From the NCBI GenBank assembly GCA_031841125.1, contig CM063110.1, positions 39,075,214 to 39,139,213 of the forward strand: a stretch of 64,000 nucleotides of DNA. The letters are read 5' to 3'. This DNA is from Acanthococcus lagerstroemiae. Taxonomy: Eukaryota; Arthropoda; Insecta; Hemiptera; Eriococcidae. This document shows positions 43,364 through 54,453 of this stretch, piece by piece. The notes under the pieces were generated by a model. The model made no database searches. It was not told the DNA's origin and saw nothing but the letters and a program-made list of their open reading frames with translations. The position numbers and the translations under genes were made by a program. Each line of letters begins with the position of its first letter. Positions within the stretch are counted from its first letter, which is position 1.

Positions 43364-45475
43364 TTTAGCATATTTATCCAATTTTTACCCATTAAAATTG
43401 GATCAAATATTCTTCTGAAACCTTGAAAAATTAGAATTCAGTCATACCTATCAACGAAAAAAAAAAAAGAAAAAAGAAAAAAGAAAAAGAAGCCCGTATC
43501 ACTAATAATTTGTGAGATAACTGCTGGGGATTGAAATATCAACATTTTTTACGAATAATCCATGTAGTGTTATTTTCAACCCCCCTTTACGACGTTTCTA
43601 GCCATTTGCTACCAAAAATTCGAACGGAGTCTGTAACATACATGAGTACAATTATAAGCCAGGCCAGTGCCCATAAGTGCAAGGAGAACAAACCCACTCT
43701 GCCATTCTTTTGATCGACAAAAAAATACTTAAATTTAGTCAAAACTTTTTCTTACAAGTTTTGCTTAAAATTAAACCCTCTCATGAATAAATTTTGTGTA
43801 CGCGTGTAATATAAGTGTCTGTACTTTATTCTAGAACACGGCAATCGGGTGAAGGGAGTACCTCACCCCTCTAAAAGTGGCTTACTGAATCTTCAGCGAT
43901 CAGGGTGTATTATTGGTATTGAGTTAGAGATTTCAGGTTTCAACCGTGGACATCTCTTTTGGCTAGTTATAGTGAGTTGCTTTGTTGTTGCTCGTTGACT
44001 GATAAAATCTCCTTTAATTTGCTGCAAGGCCCGCTCCAACCTCGAAACTCTAAAATGTTTCATGTTTTCGTAATTGATATCTGAATACTTAATTGAGCTT
44101 ATTAATTTAACGAGGCAGAAAACACGTGGAAATAATTCGGAACTCATCAAATCTAACTCTTTCACTGCCATAAGGATATTATATAAATTCAATTTCCTTA
44201 TTAAAACTGTTTGTGAATGCGTTATTAATTAACCGTACTTATAATCAAATAATATAGGCTTAATGAAAAAAGTGAAAAAGTGTGTAGGGAGACGTGTATG
44301 TGATTCCAAACAGTTAGTTTCTTATATAGTGTTTCAATAAACCGATTTCTTGGTAAGCCTCGTATTATCTCCTTTTACTTTTTTTATTTTTATTTATTAA
44401 TTTTAATTTTCTCATTTAATGTAGCATTCTATTTCCTGCATAATTACTACTCTTCGCCTTCGCAATTAAAAGTACCTAGTCCGGTTGTCGGGACTCCCTA
44501 TATCTCTCGTAATTTACTTCGGAAGAAAGTCCATCGAACGATACAATGAGAAATAGGAAATAAAAGTCGTCAGACGAGTCGGCGACGGAAATTTCGCACG
44601 ATTAAGTTGTCACCGAGTGGAGAAAAAAAAAAATCGATCGCTGATTGCAAAATAGAAGTTCCCACAGAGCCTTAGATACGAGCATTACAACAAATTTGGA
44701 CAGAGGGTGTAGGTACAATATGCGATGTTCAGTACATCTTGCCATCTAACTGTTAGGTCGTAGGCCTTAATTAAAATGCCTTCCTATAATCATGGAGGTC
44801 GGTGTGTAACTTGCATTTTTCAACATGTTCAAACGTCCATTAAGACGGAAAATTGATGACGAGAAAAGTCCTTAAAATTTCTCACCTGCTTTTACTATTC
44901 GGCAAATAATGAATACAATTTTAATTATAAAGAAAGTGGCTGAGTTTTCAGTTCAGGGAACATTCATAGTATTACGCTCTGCCGTACAATACACCAGAAG
45001 CTCATCGCGAATGCACTCTCTCGCAAACGCCAATTTTATAGGCAATCGTTTTCAATACCATTCTAGATATATGTACTTTCAAAATGCACATTGATAATGA
45101 ATCAGAGCATTCGCTATTACAGGTAGAAGGCAGATGGCCAGTTGTTACTTGGCAGCTGGTCTGAATTCGCGACAAATTATCTATACCTCGATTCAAATAC
45201 ATATATCTAGTATCTACCATTAGACCTATCTGCTGTCATTGTGGGCACTGCCACCGTCAGATTCTTAGATTATTACTTTTATTATTGTAAATGTTGTCAT
45301 TATCCTCTCCCGCAGTCAGTCGTGCCGGACGTTAATGGGCACATACGTCGGATTATATTCGGATTTCTCGCTTTAATTTTAAATAAATCTCTCATTCCGG
45401 CGCTATTTTATTCTTATATTATTAAAACGAACAGAAGCCGTTCTACTGCTAATCTGATTTGACTTTCGATTTCAG
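43364..45475. other. No recognised gene
   Basis: An A-rich run with G interruptions is at 43459-43490. A 99-codon minus-strand frame at 44192-43896 has no known motif. AATAAA with TTCTTATATAG upstream near 44320-44345 resembles an LTR or mRNA 3' end, but no boundaries are found. Confidence 0.35.
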
Positions 45476-45643
45476 TCCTCCAACGTCCAAGGTGTGACGC
45501 GGACTCGAAGGCGCCACCACGAATGCGTTTAACCTATTTTCGATGGAATATTCTTCGGCACATGATGGATGATGAGATGACTTTCCGATGCCGAATTCGC
45601 CATAATTTACCAAATATGTATAAGCAGCAGGCGAAGCTGGCAC
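45476..45643 (+). CDS. Candidate coding exon of an unrecognised gene
   Basis: A GACTTTCGATTTCAG acceptor and GTAAGG donor flank 168 bases. After two leading bases they are open: LQRPRCDADSKAPPRMRLTY, FRWNILRHMMDDEMTFRCRI and NLPNMYKQQAKLAR, ending one base into a codon. The two other frames contain stops. The family is not recognised. Its entry phase does not match the exit phase of the candidate exon at 31940-32108. Confidence 0.35.
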
Positions 45644-45922
45644 GTAAGGTATAAAATAATATTTACGCGCATTTCTTACGCGTAAAATACCTATGTAAGG
45701 CAGAAACTGAGTTTTTATTCGGTAAAATGTATATATGTACTTAGAGGCATTACTCCCTGACCGCTTGGCCCCCTGGCTGCTTCGCGGCTCATTCTCCAGG
45801 GCGATACACACCACTGAACAACTAAACCAGATATTTATTTTTAGTGTCCATTTTGGAGTGTGAGTGAGTGAACTTGGTTATATTCCTTTTGTAGGGTGTG
45901 CCAATTCACTTTTCCTTCTGCT

Positions 45923-45968
45923 GTATTCCAGAGCGCTTTCGGCTGTTATGCCATCATCAGTGGAGTAC
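45923..45968 (-). ncRNA. Hammerhead ribozyme of a Penelope-like element
   Basis: Read on the minus strand from 45968: stem I strand GTACTCCA, core CTGATGA, stem II GGC...GCC closed by a short loop, core GAAA, then self-complementary AGCGCT followed by C (cleavage expected after CTC), then TGGAATAC, which pairs back to GTACTCCA with one mismatch. The stem III of only a few pairs with no loop is the known minimal, dimer-type hammerhead of Penelope-like elements. It lies downstream of the GIY-YIG frame on the same strand, where the terminal repeat is expected. Confidence 0.85.
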
Positions 45969-46039
45969 CCTAAATGAGACTTGTCTCTTGTGGTCCTGTA
46001 GTTATAGTCGAGGGTAGTACCGTATGGTGAGCCTGTTTA

Positions 46040-46165
46040 GTCTTGCCTTCCTATTGGTTATCTGTGAATATGCAGTCTGTCCAATCAGTGGTTATTGTTA
46101 TTGGTTGTGTGCTCTGATAGGTTGTCTGTGGTTGTGCAGTCTGTCCAATCCGTGGGTGTTATGTT
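46040..46165. repeat. Two tandem ~60-bp units in Penelope 3' region
   Basis: GCAGTCTGTCCAATCMGTGG recurs at about 46071 and 46136, each preceded by a GGTTRTCTGTG block. Confidence 0.6.
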
Positions 46166-46229
46166 ATTAGTTGGAATAAGTTCTCACTTTGGAAGTTAGT
46201 TGTTGTATTTATTAGGTTGTTTTGTTTTG

Positions 46230-46930
46230 TTTTTGCCTTTATTATTTCTAGTTGTTCTTTTAATTTTCTTTTTCTTGTGTTGTTTTCTGTGTATAGGATT
46301 TTGTACTTTTCTGTCAATTTGTCATTGTTGTGTCCCTGGTCATTGCAGTGTTTTCAAACAGTGATTTGTCATCATTTAGCTTCTGTGATTTTTCGTGTTC
46401 TTTGATTCTGGTTGTGAATTTTCTGCCTGTTTCTCCAATGTAGGTCATGTCACAGTGTTCGCAGTCCAGTCTGTATACTCCGCTGCTGTTGTTTCTGTCC
46501 TTTTTTTCTGTTTTGTCATTGCTTATTTGTTTGATCAGAGGTGGTCTGTTTTTGATTCCGAGTTTTATATTGTATTGGTTGAAGATTTTTTGTATTTTGT
46601 ATGTATGTGTTCCTGTGAATGGTATTGCTCCTGCGTATTTGTCTGTTTTTGTGGTTATTGGTTCGGTGTCTGTGTTTTTTGGTTGTGTTAGTTTGTTAAT
46701 TATTCTGTCTACTGTTTGTGGTTAGTATTAGTTGTTAATTGCTATTTGTTTAATTTTGTTAATTTCTGTTGTTCTAAGGTTGTTGTCGTTTAGTATGTTG
46801 ACTGCTCTGTGGCAGTAGTTGTGTAGTGCTGCCATTTTGTGTTTTTGATGGTGAAATGAGTCTTTAGGTATTATTGCGTCAGTGTGGGTGGGTTTTCTGT
46901 AGATGCTGTACTGTATCTTGTTGTCTTGTT
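46230..46930 (-). pseudogene. Penelope-like RT thumb and GIY-YIG endonuclease, broken
   Basis: The minus strand reads DNKIQYSIYRKPTHTDAII and HKMAALHNYCHRAVNI (thumb region of Penelope RT). Two in-frame TAA stops follow IAINN, after which the same frame continues VDRIINKL, YAGAIPFTGTHTYKIQK and IFNQYNIKLGIKNRPPL. The GIY-YIG domain has GVYRLDCEHCDMTYIGETGR (GVY 46481-46473, YIG 46442-46434) and RIKEHEKSQKL. A frameshift near 46320 leads to EKYKILYTENNTRKRKLKE, the usual C-terminal tail. Not functional. Confidence 0.85.
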
Positions 46931-46944
46931 TACTTTCCGTAAAA

Positions 46945-47426
46945 TAACATCATTGGCAGACAGAACTACGATCACAAAATTGATGGTGATGTCATATAGC
47001 TGAGTCATTCTTCAGAAACTAAGAACATTTTTTGGGCCCGGCAACGAGCCCCTTGCAGTTACTTCTTTTCATTTCGACCATCTTCAGTATTGTTTCACTG
47101 AACTGACTGCAGAGTGCATTCGTGTTGTTAATGGAAGTTTCTATGTAAATTTGCAGATTTTCAGTATTATTTCATTGAACTGATTGCGGAATGCATTCGT
47201 GTTATTGATAGACATTCTCATGAAAATTTATAGTAAAAAATACAATTACTATGAAAGTTTACGATTGAAGGAAGGGGATAGTAAAAACATATACCTATAT
47301 TAAAATTTTTTAATGATAAAAAAATTTGTTCTTATGTGACTTGTGTTTAAAAAATATCTCGGCGGATTCTTAATATTTCTATGAATCTTGAATCAATTTC
47401 GGGCATGTTGAGCATGCTACAATGAA
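46945..47426. other. No gene; partial local duplication
   Basis: CAGTATTRTTTCAYTGAACTGAYTGC recurs at 47085 and 47161, each followed by a GAATGCATTCGTGTT-like block (AGAGTGCATTCGTG at the first), an imperfect ~76-bp tandem duplication. Nothing coding. Confidence 0.5.
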
Positions 47427-47437
47427 GTGAGCTAAGG

Positions 47438-48785
47438 CTCCGTGTCGCCAGCAGCACATATACAAGGGATGTGGATGAAACCTATACAGAAAAATTGTGT
47501 CGGTACCGTTTGTGTATTTTTGTGTGACCAATTACAAAATTTGTGTGCCACGATATAACAAAACATAGGAAAGCAGAAAGCAGGTCTGTGTGCTGCTTGC
47601 GACATGCTGCAGAAATTACAACTAAAATGAGATTAGATGTAGCCGACCTGCAAATTAGCTCAAGTAATTGTTTTTGAAGTGTGTGCTTCTGTGCGGTGAT
47701 TTCCAAGTATAAGAGTCATCTCTGCGACAATTAGGAGGAGGGCCCTCAATGAAGCTCTTATTATTATAATACCCCATACTGGAAAGTGACGCTAAAGATA
47801 TTGGAATGGTACTCAAATAGTACAGCTTTTTAATTGTGTATTTCGTGTGGACAGTTTCCAGATTTGTGTCAACCATCTGTCTCGTAGGTGGAGTAGGAGC
47901 ATACTCAAAAAAGTCTGCTTGTACTACTCTACTACCCATGCTTGAAGGTAATAGTACCGATTGAGTAGACATAATTTGAGACCATCCGAAAGTCAACAGC
48001 AGTACTTTTACATAGAAATTAAAAGTTCATAAATTCGGAAAATGTCCAAACAATCATCCGAGTACACAATAAACAACAGGCGCATGAAAGCATTCGGGAG
48101 CTTTTAGCATCAACTTCCATTCTGGGGTTATCATAATGAATCTTTCAGTGGTAACCCCCTTCATGGCAGAAGGTTGACGCATAAATTCGGAAATTATCAA
48201 CACTGAAACACACGATTAAAAAGCTGTCGATTTGGACCATTCGGGTCCACACAAAAATACAGAATTAGAACACCATTATTTGAGCTTATTTGCAAGTCGG
48301 TCGCCCCTAATCTTGTTATTTGTGCAGCATGTCGCCAGCAGCGCATTGCCCTACTTTTGGTTTTTTGGTTATATTTTTAGAAGGGCTGACACACAAATCC
48401 TGCGACTGGGCACACAAAACTACGCATTTGATGCACAGTTTTTTGCGGTTGTCTTCATCCCCGAATCAGAAAAATTTTTCTCACCCCTGTTCAGGGGGAA
48501 GGAAGATGGAAGTAGTTTAGGGAGTTGTGAAGATCCACACAAAAATACACAATTGGAACACAATTATTTGAGCTTATTTGCTGGTTGGTCACCTCTAATC
48601 TCGTTATTTGTGCAGCATGTTGCCAGCAGTGCATTGCCCTACTTTTGATTTTTTGGTTATATCTTCGGGAGGGATGACACACAAGTCTTGCACTTGGTCA
48701 CACAAAAGTACACAAATTGTACACAATTTTTCTGTATAGGTTTCATCCACATCCCTTGTGTAAGTGCTGTTGGCGACATGGAACT
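47438..48785. mobile_element. TIR element with 11-bp direct repeats and internal duplication (1.35 kb)
   Basis: Inverted ends of about 60 bp share TGTCGCCARCAGCAC, ACAAGGGATGTGGATGAAAC and CTATACAGAAAAATTGTG. Perfect 11-bp direct repeats GTGAGCTAAGG flank it (47427-47437 and 48786-48796), a MULE-sized TSD. Inside, about 190 bp at 48233-48430 is repeated at 48533-48720 (GAGCTTATTTGC, TTATTTGTGCAGCATGT, GCATTGCCCTACTTTTG). No transposase is recognised. Confidence 0.7.
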
Positions 48786-48796
48786 GTGAGCTAAGG

Positions 48797-48990
48797 AGGA
48801 TCGAGTTTTTACTGATAACATAACAGATCGATATCAAGTCAATAATTTATAAATCTTCATTGGGTATGTTGAGCACACTGGGAATGAAATAAGGTAAAGA
48901 GGACCGAGCCCTTTTATACTGATAAGTAACATAACAGATCGATATCAGGTCGATAATTGTTTAATAATGTTCTCATAAAATATAAAATTA
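48797..48990. repeat. Tandem repeat flanking the TIR element
   Basis: ACATAACAGATCGATATCAR followed by GTC occurs at about 48817 and 48928. ATGTTGAGCAYRCT occurs at 47405 and 48866. The TIR element at 47438-48785 appears to have landed in a pre-existing ~108-bp tandem repeat. Confidence 0.55.
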
Positions 48991-49139
48991 TATCGATTGT
49001 TCAAGACTGTCGAAAGTCAAGCTGTGTGCTTTCTTGCCGACCCTTCTCCAGTAGCCAGGTTATTTTTATTTTTATTTATTTTTTTTATTATTTTTATTTT
49101 ATGCGCATACCTAGGTAGTAGAAATTATTCAACACGTAT

Positions 49140-49502
49140 ACAGAGCTGGAGCCTCGAAATTTAGGGAGGGGACGACTTTTGTCCACGACGATGGACATCT
49201 TATCCATGACGGAAGCACTGATATCCACGACTACGGGCAAAACAGCTTCAAGATGTTCCTTTTCCAGGGGAGTTTTGAAAATTGTGATCTCACTTGCGCC
49301 AGTGACTACGACCTGGCATCTGGATTCTGTCCAGGGATTAAAACTGCGCCAGTATTGTCATTTATTCGCTGAAAAATGTATAATGCGCATATCTTTGCAT
49401 CAATTAAATATTGACCATGACAATGGACTGGAAACCTTGGTAACAGAACTTCACGCTTACGCCATCCCTTCGGGAAATGTGAAGTCACTGACAGCAAATT
49501 GA
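49140..49502 (+). other. Double-open stretch of unknown nature
   Basis: Two overlapping plus-strand frames are open for more than 70 codons. One reads MSTTMDILSMTEALISTTTG (107 codons to 49502). The other reads TTFVHDDGHLIHDGSTDIHD, FENCDLTCASDYDLASGFCP and stops near 49372. CACGACRATGGACA-type words recur here and at 49625. No family recognised; coding status unproven. Confidence 0.25.
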
Positions 49503-50180
49503 CTTCTCAACATATAAGTACTTCCAAAGTTTCTGAATAATAATACCACTTTATTAAAAAAAAAAAGACAGAAATTTCAAAAAAAAAAAAAAATAGAACA
49601 GGTATTGAGACAGGATGGTAGTAACAGCCACGACAATGGACACCTCCCTATACTTTTTCCATTCAAACGATAATAATTGTTCTGTTCAGTGAACTGAACT
49701 GGTGGAGTTTGTTGTCGAATGTTACTGTGTAACTCCAAACCCCCCCCCCCACTCTAATAAATCGAAATTTAGGACTCAAATTTTGCTGATAGCCAAATGT
49801 TATCAGTTTCTGGAGAATGACCCAGCTAAGTAACGCAGATGATATGACGTCATCGCGGATCTGGAGATGTCACTGCCAGACAAACTCGCTATGGATTTTA
49901 TAAGGGTCAGTTTTATAATGCTGGCCCTTAGAAGACAACTGTGTTTGAAAACTACACAGAAAAACAGGAAATTGCATCCTCGGATTCCGAGGTAACTGGT
50001 ATAAGTAGGTGCAAGTTGGAGGTAGTTTTGTAATGTCAACCTGGAATGCTCTGTAGAAAAACAAAGAACTAGTCTCAGATTCCAAGATACTTGCTCTGCC
50101 CCTGCTGTATTTATTGGGTAGGCAACCTGTCGGGTGCGTCTTAAATCGCATGCCTATCTTCATGTAGATTGAGAGATCCA
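49503..50180. other. No gene seen
   Basis: A-runs at 49556-49593 and a C-run at 49740. No exon recognised. Confidence 0.4.
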
Positions 50181-50214
50181 TGTCTCACGGCGTGGGTAGA
50201 GGAAAAAAAATCAG

Positions 50215-50620
50215 ATCTAAATTGCCGACTCGGCACAAAAATTTTTCACGCAAGAAAAAATAAGAAAGCTCAACAATCTTATTATTTGCCGAGTAATTTT
50301 TCAAACTAAACACTAAAAACTGACTGAAAAATGCCGACTTGATGCAAACATTTTTCATGCTAGTCAAAAAAAAAAAAGAACAAGAACAAGAGTTCGACAT
50401 TTTTATTTTGCCGACTCATGTGTAAAATGCTGACTAAAGGACTGAAAAAGCCCCCTCTGTACAGAAACTCTTCACGCACGCGAAAGAAAAAGCTGAATGA
50501 CTTTTTATTTTGTTGGCTGATGTCTATAAATTTAAAATGCCGATTAACTGGCCAAGAATTTGTCAAAAAATGCCAACAAAATCCGACTACGCGGCCAAAT
50601 TTGTCAAAAAATAATGTCAA
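50215..50620. repeat. Degenerate AAATGCCGACT words
   Basis: AAATGCYGACT/TTGCCGACTC-like words recur about eight times at irregular 30-120-bp spacing, often followed by a TTTTTCAYGC word (50248, 50356, and CTTCACGC at 50469). Confidence 0.5.
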
Positions 50621-50999
50621 CTGTGAAGATACTTGGGGGGGGGGGGCTAATGAATCATGTATTCCCATCTCTCTCGCTACGCTCCCGAAAATGAGAGGTT
50701 ATATGAGACGGAATAGATTTTGTTTGTAAGTTCTTTATTTTATCCTTTTGGATTATGAAGAGTCGAAACTAAAACTATTTCTCCATAGAAAAAATTCGTC
50801 GAGCTCAAATTTTCAGAAGTTTATTTTAAATAGAACCGTAATCAGTTAACACCACTATCTAATAACTAGACTTAAAAAATTCAACAATAAAGGGTTTAAA
50901 AATTTATTTAGAAAAAAGTCGTTTTGTTAAGATTGTCACCGATTTGAGTTATAAAAATAAGTAATTTTCAACTTTTTTCCTGCCTTTGGAAGGAAGGCG

Positions 51000-51930
51000 A
51001 AAACCTTCAGACATATTTCAGACTCTTCAAAACTTTTAGAATTGTTAAAGACTATCTTCAAATGGCCTTTGGACTGAGATTATTACTTCACGCTCAGCAG
51101 AAACTTTTTCAGACTCTTCCAGACATTTACAAGAACCTTTGAGGTTTGAGACTCGCTAAGATTTTTTAAGACTTCTTTAGACATATAACATTTTAAAACT
51201 CACTAACACATGGCTAAAAGGGTCACAAACAAGTTTAGAAAAGCTTTTCTTGAAAAGTGTTATTCCCTGGATGATTGTTGAAGAGCGCTGAACAATGTTG
51301 AAAGTGAAGTATAGCACAGTCTCAGAGTCTGTAAGGGTTTTCAAGAAGTCCTGAAGAATCTAAAGTAAACTTGGAAAAATCTTAATAAAACTCAAAGAGT
51401 CTTAAATTTATCTGCATGAATTTTAGAGGGACTTGAATAAATCCAAAAAAGTTTCAAGCGATCTGGGCCTTGTCTAAAATAATCTTAAAAAGACGTAATC
51501 AAACCTGCAATAGTCTCGAAAAGTATGCGGAAAAGCTTTAGAGGCGATCTAAAACATGTCTGGAAAAGTCTTGAAAAGTCTTCATCAAGTTTGAAAAAGC
51601 AGAAAAGAGTCTCAAAGAGTATCGGACCCGTCTGGATAGTCTCAAAAAGTTGGAAACCAGTTTAAAAGAGTTTTAAATGGGTACCTAACAGTTATGAAAG
51701 AATATCTCAGCAAGTCTGATACAAGTTTTAAAAATGTTGAAGAATCTTATAGTCTTATAAAAGAATTGAGATTTGGGATAGTTTTGACCGAATCCCGTAG
51801 AGTTTAAAAATCTAAGAATCTAAAACATAGTAAGAGCCTTAAAGAAAAGCTTTGAAAGAGCCTTAAAGAAGTATAGATATTTCATCAAGCCTCGGAGTTT
51901 AAATACTTAATATTTTCAAACATACAGCTC
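51000..51930. repeat. Long degenerate AAGTCTTGAA-type repeat tract
   Basis: For about 900 bp, words related to AAAAGTCTTGAAAAGTCTTC and AGTCTCAAAAAGT recur. In the first 200 bp the opposite strand form dominates (CAGACTCTTCAAAACTTTT). Units are too diverged to count. A smaller tract of the same kind is at 8290-8530. Confidence 0.6.
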
Positions 51931-52167
51931 CTCAGAATAACCTGAATTTAAAGTAAGACTTTACACAAGTTTTGTATTAGGCCACAGTTGGTACTTTTTA
52001 TTTTCCAGTTAGGTGCAAACTTAAAAATTTCATAATTTCGTAAAATGTGGGAACCATCGACGAGAGGGAGGGGTGATTTTTGGGAGAAGAGGTAAAATTT
52101 AAGCGATCGAGTTCCGTATTGTTTTTTTTTTTCGTTATTTAAAGAAACAAGTAGGTATTATAGGGAA

Positions 52168-52206
52168 TTTTCAATCAGGTGCAATGCGCATCTGATTGGA
52201 AATTCC
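52168..52206. repeat. Perfect-looking palindrome
   Basis: TTTTCAATCAGGTGCAATG is mirrored by CGCATCTGATTGGAAA with two mismatches. A second small hairpin AAGTGCACTTTGCACTT follows at about 52215. Confidence 0.6.
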
Positions 52207-52251
52207 AAAGGTGCAAGTGCACTTTGCACTTGAGATTCGCCGGCCATGTAC

Positions 52252-52862
52252 TAACATGTGACGCGTCACAAGAAAACATACTGTAAGGTAAAAATCCTAA
52301 TTAATTTTTGGTAAAATTGAGTTTTCAACGGGAAGTTGTTGTTCACCTTCCTGACAACACTGTATCACCTTATGGAGGCCTAATTCGACATTTTTACCAG
52401 TCACTGGTAGCATTTTGTAAAAAGAGACTTACGTGTCTATAATATACTTATAGTGTGACGATGAAGTTCTTGGACTAGGCTTTCTAGAGGTACTTTACAA
52501 GCGCTATCTCTTGGAAAGCACTTGTATTATTTTTAATGCAGTTTCTTCTGCGCACCATGCTAATTTGAAATTTCAGCTTATTGCCCCGACGCAAACGTTG
52601 TACAGAATTTTTTATATGAAGCGAGATTTCACGGCTCCCGAGGCAGAAAACCGGGGTAACATTCGGCTATTAAATTCTCGAAAACTACATTTTGGAATAT
52701 TCTGATTTCAAAACGCTATATCTCAGCTGGGAAAAGAGCTAGAGACTTACAGTAAGTTGCATTGAATTCCCCGCCCCTATACTTCTATAAAAATCAGTTC
52801 AAATCTCAATTTCAACCTTCATCACCTAAGGTATGTTTTCTCCTCACGTGTCACATTTACTT
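52252..52862. mobile_element. TIR element related to the 41-kb repeat
   Basis: The left end ATGTGACGCGTCACAAGAAA and the inverse right end ATGTGACACGTGAGGAGAAA agree through ACATAC. Bases 52252-52412 match the reverse complement of 40992-41192. The interior carries no transposase. TSD not found. The similarity to sequence next to a MULE fragment suggests a MULE-type non-autonomous element. Confidence 0.55.
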
Positions 52863-54205
52863 TCGGGGAAGATCAAGCCGCTTCAGTGCGGCCAGGCTTG
52901 TGTGTCAAGCCGCTGGAAATTTTCTCGGTTGCCCGGCGGGCCACTCCACTCCCGTCAAATTGAAAGGAAATTTGGAAGCCACTAAATGAGCAGATATCAT
53001 CGATTAAAAAAGTCGAAGTTGAACTCTTCGAGCAGAACGGTGAACTTGCTGGCTGTTCTTAGACTAACTGTGACGAAAATTTGATATAAAACCAACGACC
53101 CGTAATCTGTTAAATTTTGACGGAGAATGTCTGCACGTGTTAAAGGTAATTTGAGCGAGATGAGATTCATATCTGAATATCCAACGGTGCCAGCTTCATA
53201 AAAAATTACAGACGATGATGAACACTCGCCAATGAAGAGCAGATATCAGTTTTCGTTATTTCACGGTTGAAGAAGAATTGAGGTAATGGTACCTAATACG
53301 GCGGTAATTGATGATCACCGCGGCAGATTAACTTTTTATAACACCTCGAAGGACAAATGTAGCGGGCAGAGAACAATTTATCTTCCGTTTTGTTACAGGA
53401 AGTCAAGGAAAAGTAAAAATTCTGACGAGAAGAAGCGAAGTAAGATTGGCATAGTATTTTCTACGATTATCTTTTACTGAACGTGGCCATAAATTTCGCA
53501 CACAAGGCGAATGTCGAGAGTAATGGCTCTCCATTATTTTTCAGTTATAAAAGCAACGGTTGGTGTAAGTGTGTATGGTCACAAAAATCTAGCATAATAT
53601 GTTTCCTTTTTAACATTGTACGAATTAGTTCGATTTATTCTCGTCGTTTCCCGTCCCAGTGAATCGACTTCGCGAGGTTCTGAAAAATCATACTGATCTA
53701 ATATAGGTGTACGTCGATGTTTCCATGACTCACGACAGAATGCAAGTATTTCCACTCGCATATCCCATTTCAAAGTGATTTTCAGTCGAAGAGTATTTTC
53801 GCACGATTATTGGTTTTGCTCTACCTACAACAAATGGGTTTTTAACGGAATTTTTCCCATTTGTGGATCGATATTTAAATTGCGAAGGCGTATGTGATAC
53901 TTACTGACTGTTTTCATCAATGGAATTTTTAATGAGTTTTGCTGGACGTGTTTTCACCCGCTATCGCATCAGCTAAATCATTTTCACAAGGAATGAAAAC
54001 AATGTTGTGGAAATTCAAATTGTGACACAATCAGTTGAATATAATTACTGGAAGGTGTGGTTCTCATGAGTCGTGTGTGTTTTACTTTGCTGGTTCTCAC
54101 TTCGTATAACTGTAGTCAGTAATTTCTTTGGCTCAGTGAAGCGACTTCATTAAACTGGAAGAAAATATTATTTCTTCCTAGGTAGTTCCTGTCTAGTTTC
54201 TAGCG
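52863..54205. other. No recognised gene
   Basis: Mixed-composition sequence with short open frames (52762-52986, 53286-53477 plus; 53773-53579 minus) lacking motifs. May be host intron or intergenic DNA. Confidence 0.35.
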
Positions 54206-54213
54206 TAACTGTC

Positions 54214-54453
54214 AGGGACGTAGCGAAGAGTTTTTTTCCGGAGGGGCAAAAATCATTAGGTACATTCCCAACTGATGACTCAACTCAAAATTCCCAAGTA
54301 TCAATCAAAATTTGTCTGTATTGGCCTTGAAAGAATAAACAACTTTTTGACTTGTTGGATTTTTCCAACTTTTGATGTATCTACTAAAATTTCCCAGCTC
54401 CGGCGGAGGATTGGGGGCAGGCTTCCCCCGTGCCCCCGTTATTTTCGTCTCTG
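54214..54453. mobile_element. hAT-type MITE (240 bp)
   Basis: CAGGGACG at the left matches the inverse right end CAGAGACG. Flanking 8-mers GTAACTGT (54206-54213) and ATAACTGT (54454-54461) differ at one base. Confidence 0.72.

Larger units (their letters stand above)
45923..46940 (-). mobile_element. Penelope-like element fragment
   Basis: From 46940 downwards the minus strand holds the RT thumb region, a GIY-YIG endonuclease, a 3' non-coding part with tandem repeats and a hammerhead ribozyme. The element is 5' truncated. The 3' boundary was not fixed; sequence past 45923 to about 45890 may still belong. Confidence 0.82.

Noticed and set aside
45449..45814. A 121-codon minus-strand frame
   Set aside because: It lies opposite the better candidate exon at 45476-45643, which has splice signals. 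The minus frame has no motif.
47655..48648. Frames of 113 and 138 codons inside the 47.4-48.8-kb TIR element
   Set aside because: They follow the internal duplication and have no recognised domain, so they are probably by-products of repeat structure.
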